Below are positions 15,206-16,950 of a DNA stretch of 16,950 nt, one piece after another. Under the pieces are notes generated by a model. That model made no database searches and had not been told where the DNA came from. It saw only the letters and a list, made by a program, of their open reading frames with translations. This stretch comes from DAIOGN01 sp036745245 (GTDB lineage: Bacteria; Zixibacteria; MSB-5A5; JAUVRN01), in the NCBI GenBank assembly GCA_036745245.1, contig DAIOGN010000075.1, forward strand, positions 1 to 16,950. Direction: 5' to 3'. How positions within the stretch are numbered: position 1 is the first letter of the stretch; each line of letters starts with the position of its first letter. A program made the position numbers and the translations under genes.

Positions 15206-16568
15206 GCAATCCAAGTCGGCCGGAGTGGGCCCCGACATCCTCGAGGCCCTCACTCAGATCGCCCGGGACAAGAGCCTGGAGATGAACTACGTGCTCGAAA
15301 CCGTCGAGCAGGGGCTCCTGTCGGCGGCCCGCCGCAAGTACGGCGACGCCGAGAATTTCCGGGTGGAGATCGACCGCAAGACCGGCCAGATCACCATGTA
15401 CGCCAAGGTGCGCGTGGTGAAAGAAATCGAAGAGCCGGGCGCCGAGGTCACGCCCGACATGGCCGAGGGCTGGGGCTACCGTCTCAAGGTGGGGGACGAA
15501 GCGGACGTGGTGGTGCCCTGGCACGAGTTCGGCCGGACGGCGATCGCCGCAGCCAAACAGCTGCTCATCCAGAAGGTCCGCGAGGCCGAGCGCGAGAAAA
15601 TTGTGGCCGAGTACGCCGACCGGGTGGGCGAGCTGGTCACGGGCTCGGTCCAGCAGATCGACAAAGGGAACATCGTCGTTCATCTCGGACGCGCCGAGGG
15701 CATGGTTCCGCTCAAGGAACAGATCCCGCGCGAAAAGTACCGGCAGGGCGACCGCATTCGCGCGCTCATCCTGGAGGTGCAATCCAACGTCAAGGGGCCG
15801 CAGATCGTGCTGTCCCGCGCGCATCCGGAGTTGCTCCGCCGCCTGTTTGAACTCGAGGTGCCCGAGATCTTCGAGCGCATCATCGAGATCAAGGCGGTGG
15901 CGCGCGAACCCGGGGAACGCTCCAAGATCGCCGTGGTGTCCGTGGACGATCGCATCGACCCGGTGGGCGCCTGTGTGGGCGTCAAGGGGGCACGCGTGCA
16001 GGCCATCGTGCGCGAACTGTCCAATGAGCGCATCGACATCGTGCCGTGGTCGTCCGATCCGCAACTGTTCGTCACGCGCTCGCTCGCTCCCGCCCGGGTG
16101 GTGGGCATCGACATGAATCTGGCGGAGAAGGCCATGACCGTGATCGTGGAGGACGACAAGCTCTCCCTGGCCATCGGCCGCAACGGTCAGAATGCTCGAC
16201 TGGCGTCCAAACTCACCGGCTGGCGCATCAACATCCTTTCGGAGAGCGATCACCTGGCGGTGCATGACGAGATCTCGGCCACCGTCATCGGCCTCTCCGA
16301 ACTGCCCGGTCTCACCGAGAAGCAGGTGGAGGCTCTGGAAGCGGCCGGCATCACGAGCATTCAGGAGCTGGCGGCATCCGACGAGGCCCGTCTTCTGGCC
16401 ATCGACGGAATCGGCGAAGTGACCGCCCGCAAGTTCAAGACCACGGCTCAGTCCCTCCTCGAGGAACTCGAGAAACTCGAATCGGAACTGGAATCGGAGG
16501 CGTTCGACGAACGCGCCATCCAGGCGGCCGCCCGCGAGGAAACACCAGCCGAGGGGGCCGCCGACTGA
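15186..16568 (+). CDS. nusA: Transcription termination/antitermination factor NusA
   Basis: NusA binds RNA polymerase and modulates pausing, termination and antitermination. The 460-residue order is standard. An RNAP-binding N-terminal domain (1 to about 140) has LEMNYVLETVEQGLLSAARR and the conserved AAAKQLLIQKVREAERE helix. The S1 domain (about 148-205) has GSVQQIDKGNIVVHLG and EGMVPLKEQIP. KH1 (about 235-300) has the GxxG loop at GVKG (265-268), and KH2 (about 305-355) has GRNGQNARLASKLTGW. A single C-terminal helix-hairpin-helix unit (about 368-430: LPGLTEKQVEALEAAGITSI and DGIGEVTARKF) and an acidic tail finish the protein. E. coli carries two such repeats; here only one is seen. It starts within rimP, and infB begins 19 bases after the stop with no ylxR or ribosomal L7Ae-like gene between. 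Confidence 0.96.
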   Translation: MARVTTKQSKSAGVGPDILEALTQIARDKSLEMNYVLETVEQGLLSAARRKYGDAENFRVEIDRKTGQITMYAKVRVVKEIEEPGAEVTPDMAEGWGYRLKVGDEADVVVPWHEFGRTAIAAAKQLLIQKVREAEREKIVAEYADRVGELVTGSVQQIDKGNIVVHLGRAEGMVPLKEQIPREKYRQGDRIRALILEVQSNVKGPQIVLSRAHPELLRRLFELEVPEIFERIIEIKAVAREPGERSKIAVVSVDDRIDPVGACVGVKGARVQAIVRELSNERIDIVPWSSDPQLFVTRSLAPARVVGIDMNLAEKAMTVIVEDDKLSLAIGRNGQNARLASKLTGWRINILSESDHLAVHDEISATVIGLSELPGLTEKQVEALEAAGITSIQELAASDEARLLAIDGIGEVTARKFKTTAQSLLEELEKLESELESEAFDERAIQAAAREETPAEGAAD

Positions 16569-16587
16569 GGCGGAGCAGGAAGCCGGC

Positions 16588-16950
16588 ATGCGCGTCTACG
16601 AACTCGCCAAGAAGCACAAGATGTCGTCGGAAGAGCTGATCGCGCTCTTTGCTTCCATGGGCACGCCGGTGAAGAACCACATGAGTTCGGCCACCGACGA
16701 GATGATGGCGGCGCTCTCCCAGAAGCTGAATCCAAGGACTCAGGTGAAGCAGGACTCCACCGAGCCCGCACGGAAGCGCGAGCCGGGCAAGCTCCAGTCG
16801 AATCTTTCGGATCGACTGGCGCTCGTCAAAGCGCGTATGCAGAAGCGCGAGGAGATGGACCGACAGAAGGCGGAGCTTCTCAAGAACGTGGTGTCCGCAC
16901 CCGAGCGGCGCACGGATCCGGGACGACCCGAAACCGCCCGACGCGAGGAC
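16588..16950 (+). CDS. infB: Translation initiation factor IF-2, N-terminal part (3' end outside window)
   Basis: IF-2 is the GTPase that brings initiator tRNA to the 30S subunit. ATG 16588 opens a frame that stays open to the end of the window (121 codons), so the gene is cut. Residues 1-48 form the IF2_N domain: MRVYELAKKHKMSSEEL, a central SMGTPVKNHMSSATDEMM, and the closing LSQKL helix. After it begins the usual charged, poorly conserved linker rich in Lys, Arg, Glu and Gln, with helical stretches such as DRLALVKARMQKREEMDRQ. The G domain would lie further on and is not seen. GGAG at 16572-16575 and AGGAA at 16577-16581 precede the ATG. It follows nusA as in the usual rimP-nusA-infB order. 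Confidence 0.94.
   Translation, partial: MRVYELAKKHKMSSEELIALFASMGTPVKNHMSSATDEMMAALSQKLNPRTQVKQDSTEPARKREPGKLQSNLSDRLALVKARMQKREEMDRQKAELLKNVVSAPERRTDPGRPETARRED

Noticed and set aside
15051..16589. 512-codon open frame on the minus strand opposite nusA
   Set aside because: It mirrors the nusA codon structure; the translation is His/Asp/Leu-rich with no domain. It is a shadow of nusA.
1..16950. Mobile element, prophage, defence system or other novel accessory system
   Set aside because: No transposase, integrase, direct repeats at borders, CRISPR repeats or defence domains were seen; gene order is that of conserved housekeeping operons.

Overview
The window is a GC-rich (roughly 60-65 % by eye) stretch of bacterial chromosome, almost entirely housekeeping genes on the + strand with short or overlapping junctions. 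LapA/LapB-type envelope proteins, an SPOR-domain protein, a putative lipoprotein transglycosylase and SppA point to a Gram-negative (diderm) cell. The MutL carries the endonuclease motifs and no MutH is present, so mismatch repair is not of the Dam/MutH type of gamma-proteobacteria. A 31-residue, Lys/Arg-rich COX24-like protein next to HU recalls FCB-group and related environmental phyla (Gemmatimonadota, Eisenbacteria or Krumholzibacteriota-like). That placement is an inference. The two 10-N gaps suggest a draft or metagenome assembly.

Layout. 2-502: 3' part of a HExxH metallopeptidase-like gene. 621-1322: an unrecognised secreted protein. 1425-9229: a tightly packed run of lapA, lapB, an SPOR/TPR protein, mutS, mutL and miaA, joined mostly by 1-4 base overlaps. 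9275-11303: a MltD-type lytic transglycosylase with four LysM repeats, apparently starting a new transcription unit, followed by sppA (11311-12192), an HU-family gene (12228-12539) and the 31-codon basic gene (12575-12670). A strong hairpin then separates these from the only minus-strand gene, tRNA-Arg(CCG) at 12783-12854. 12913-14643: proS, leaving divergently from the tRNA. 14780-16950: rimP, nusA and the start of infB, preceded by a hairpin with a T-tract that fits both a proS terminator and a rimP leader.

How the genes work together. lapA/lapB and the SPOR protein belong to envelope assembly and its link to peptidoglycan. mutS/mutL form the mismatch-repair core, and miaA modifies tRNA A37. 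The transglycosylase and SppA remodel peptidoglycan and degrade signal peptides. HU shapes the nucleoid. proS, the tRNA, rimP, nusA and infB serve translation and transcription elongation.

Both assembly gaps fall inside genes (mutS and the transglycosylase) and make each look frameshifted. In both cases deleting the ten Ns restores one continuous reading frame, and in mutS it recreates a conserved family motif exactly, so both genes are read here as intact. No intergenic stretch exceeds about 140 bases, and no mobile element, CRISPR array, prophage or defence system was seen. The points worth a second look are small: gene junctions, the rimP leader, the tRNA/proS promoter overlap, a low-GC patch in miaA, and a few uncharacterised genes.
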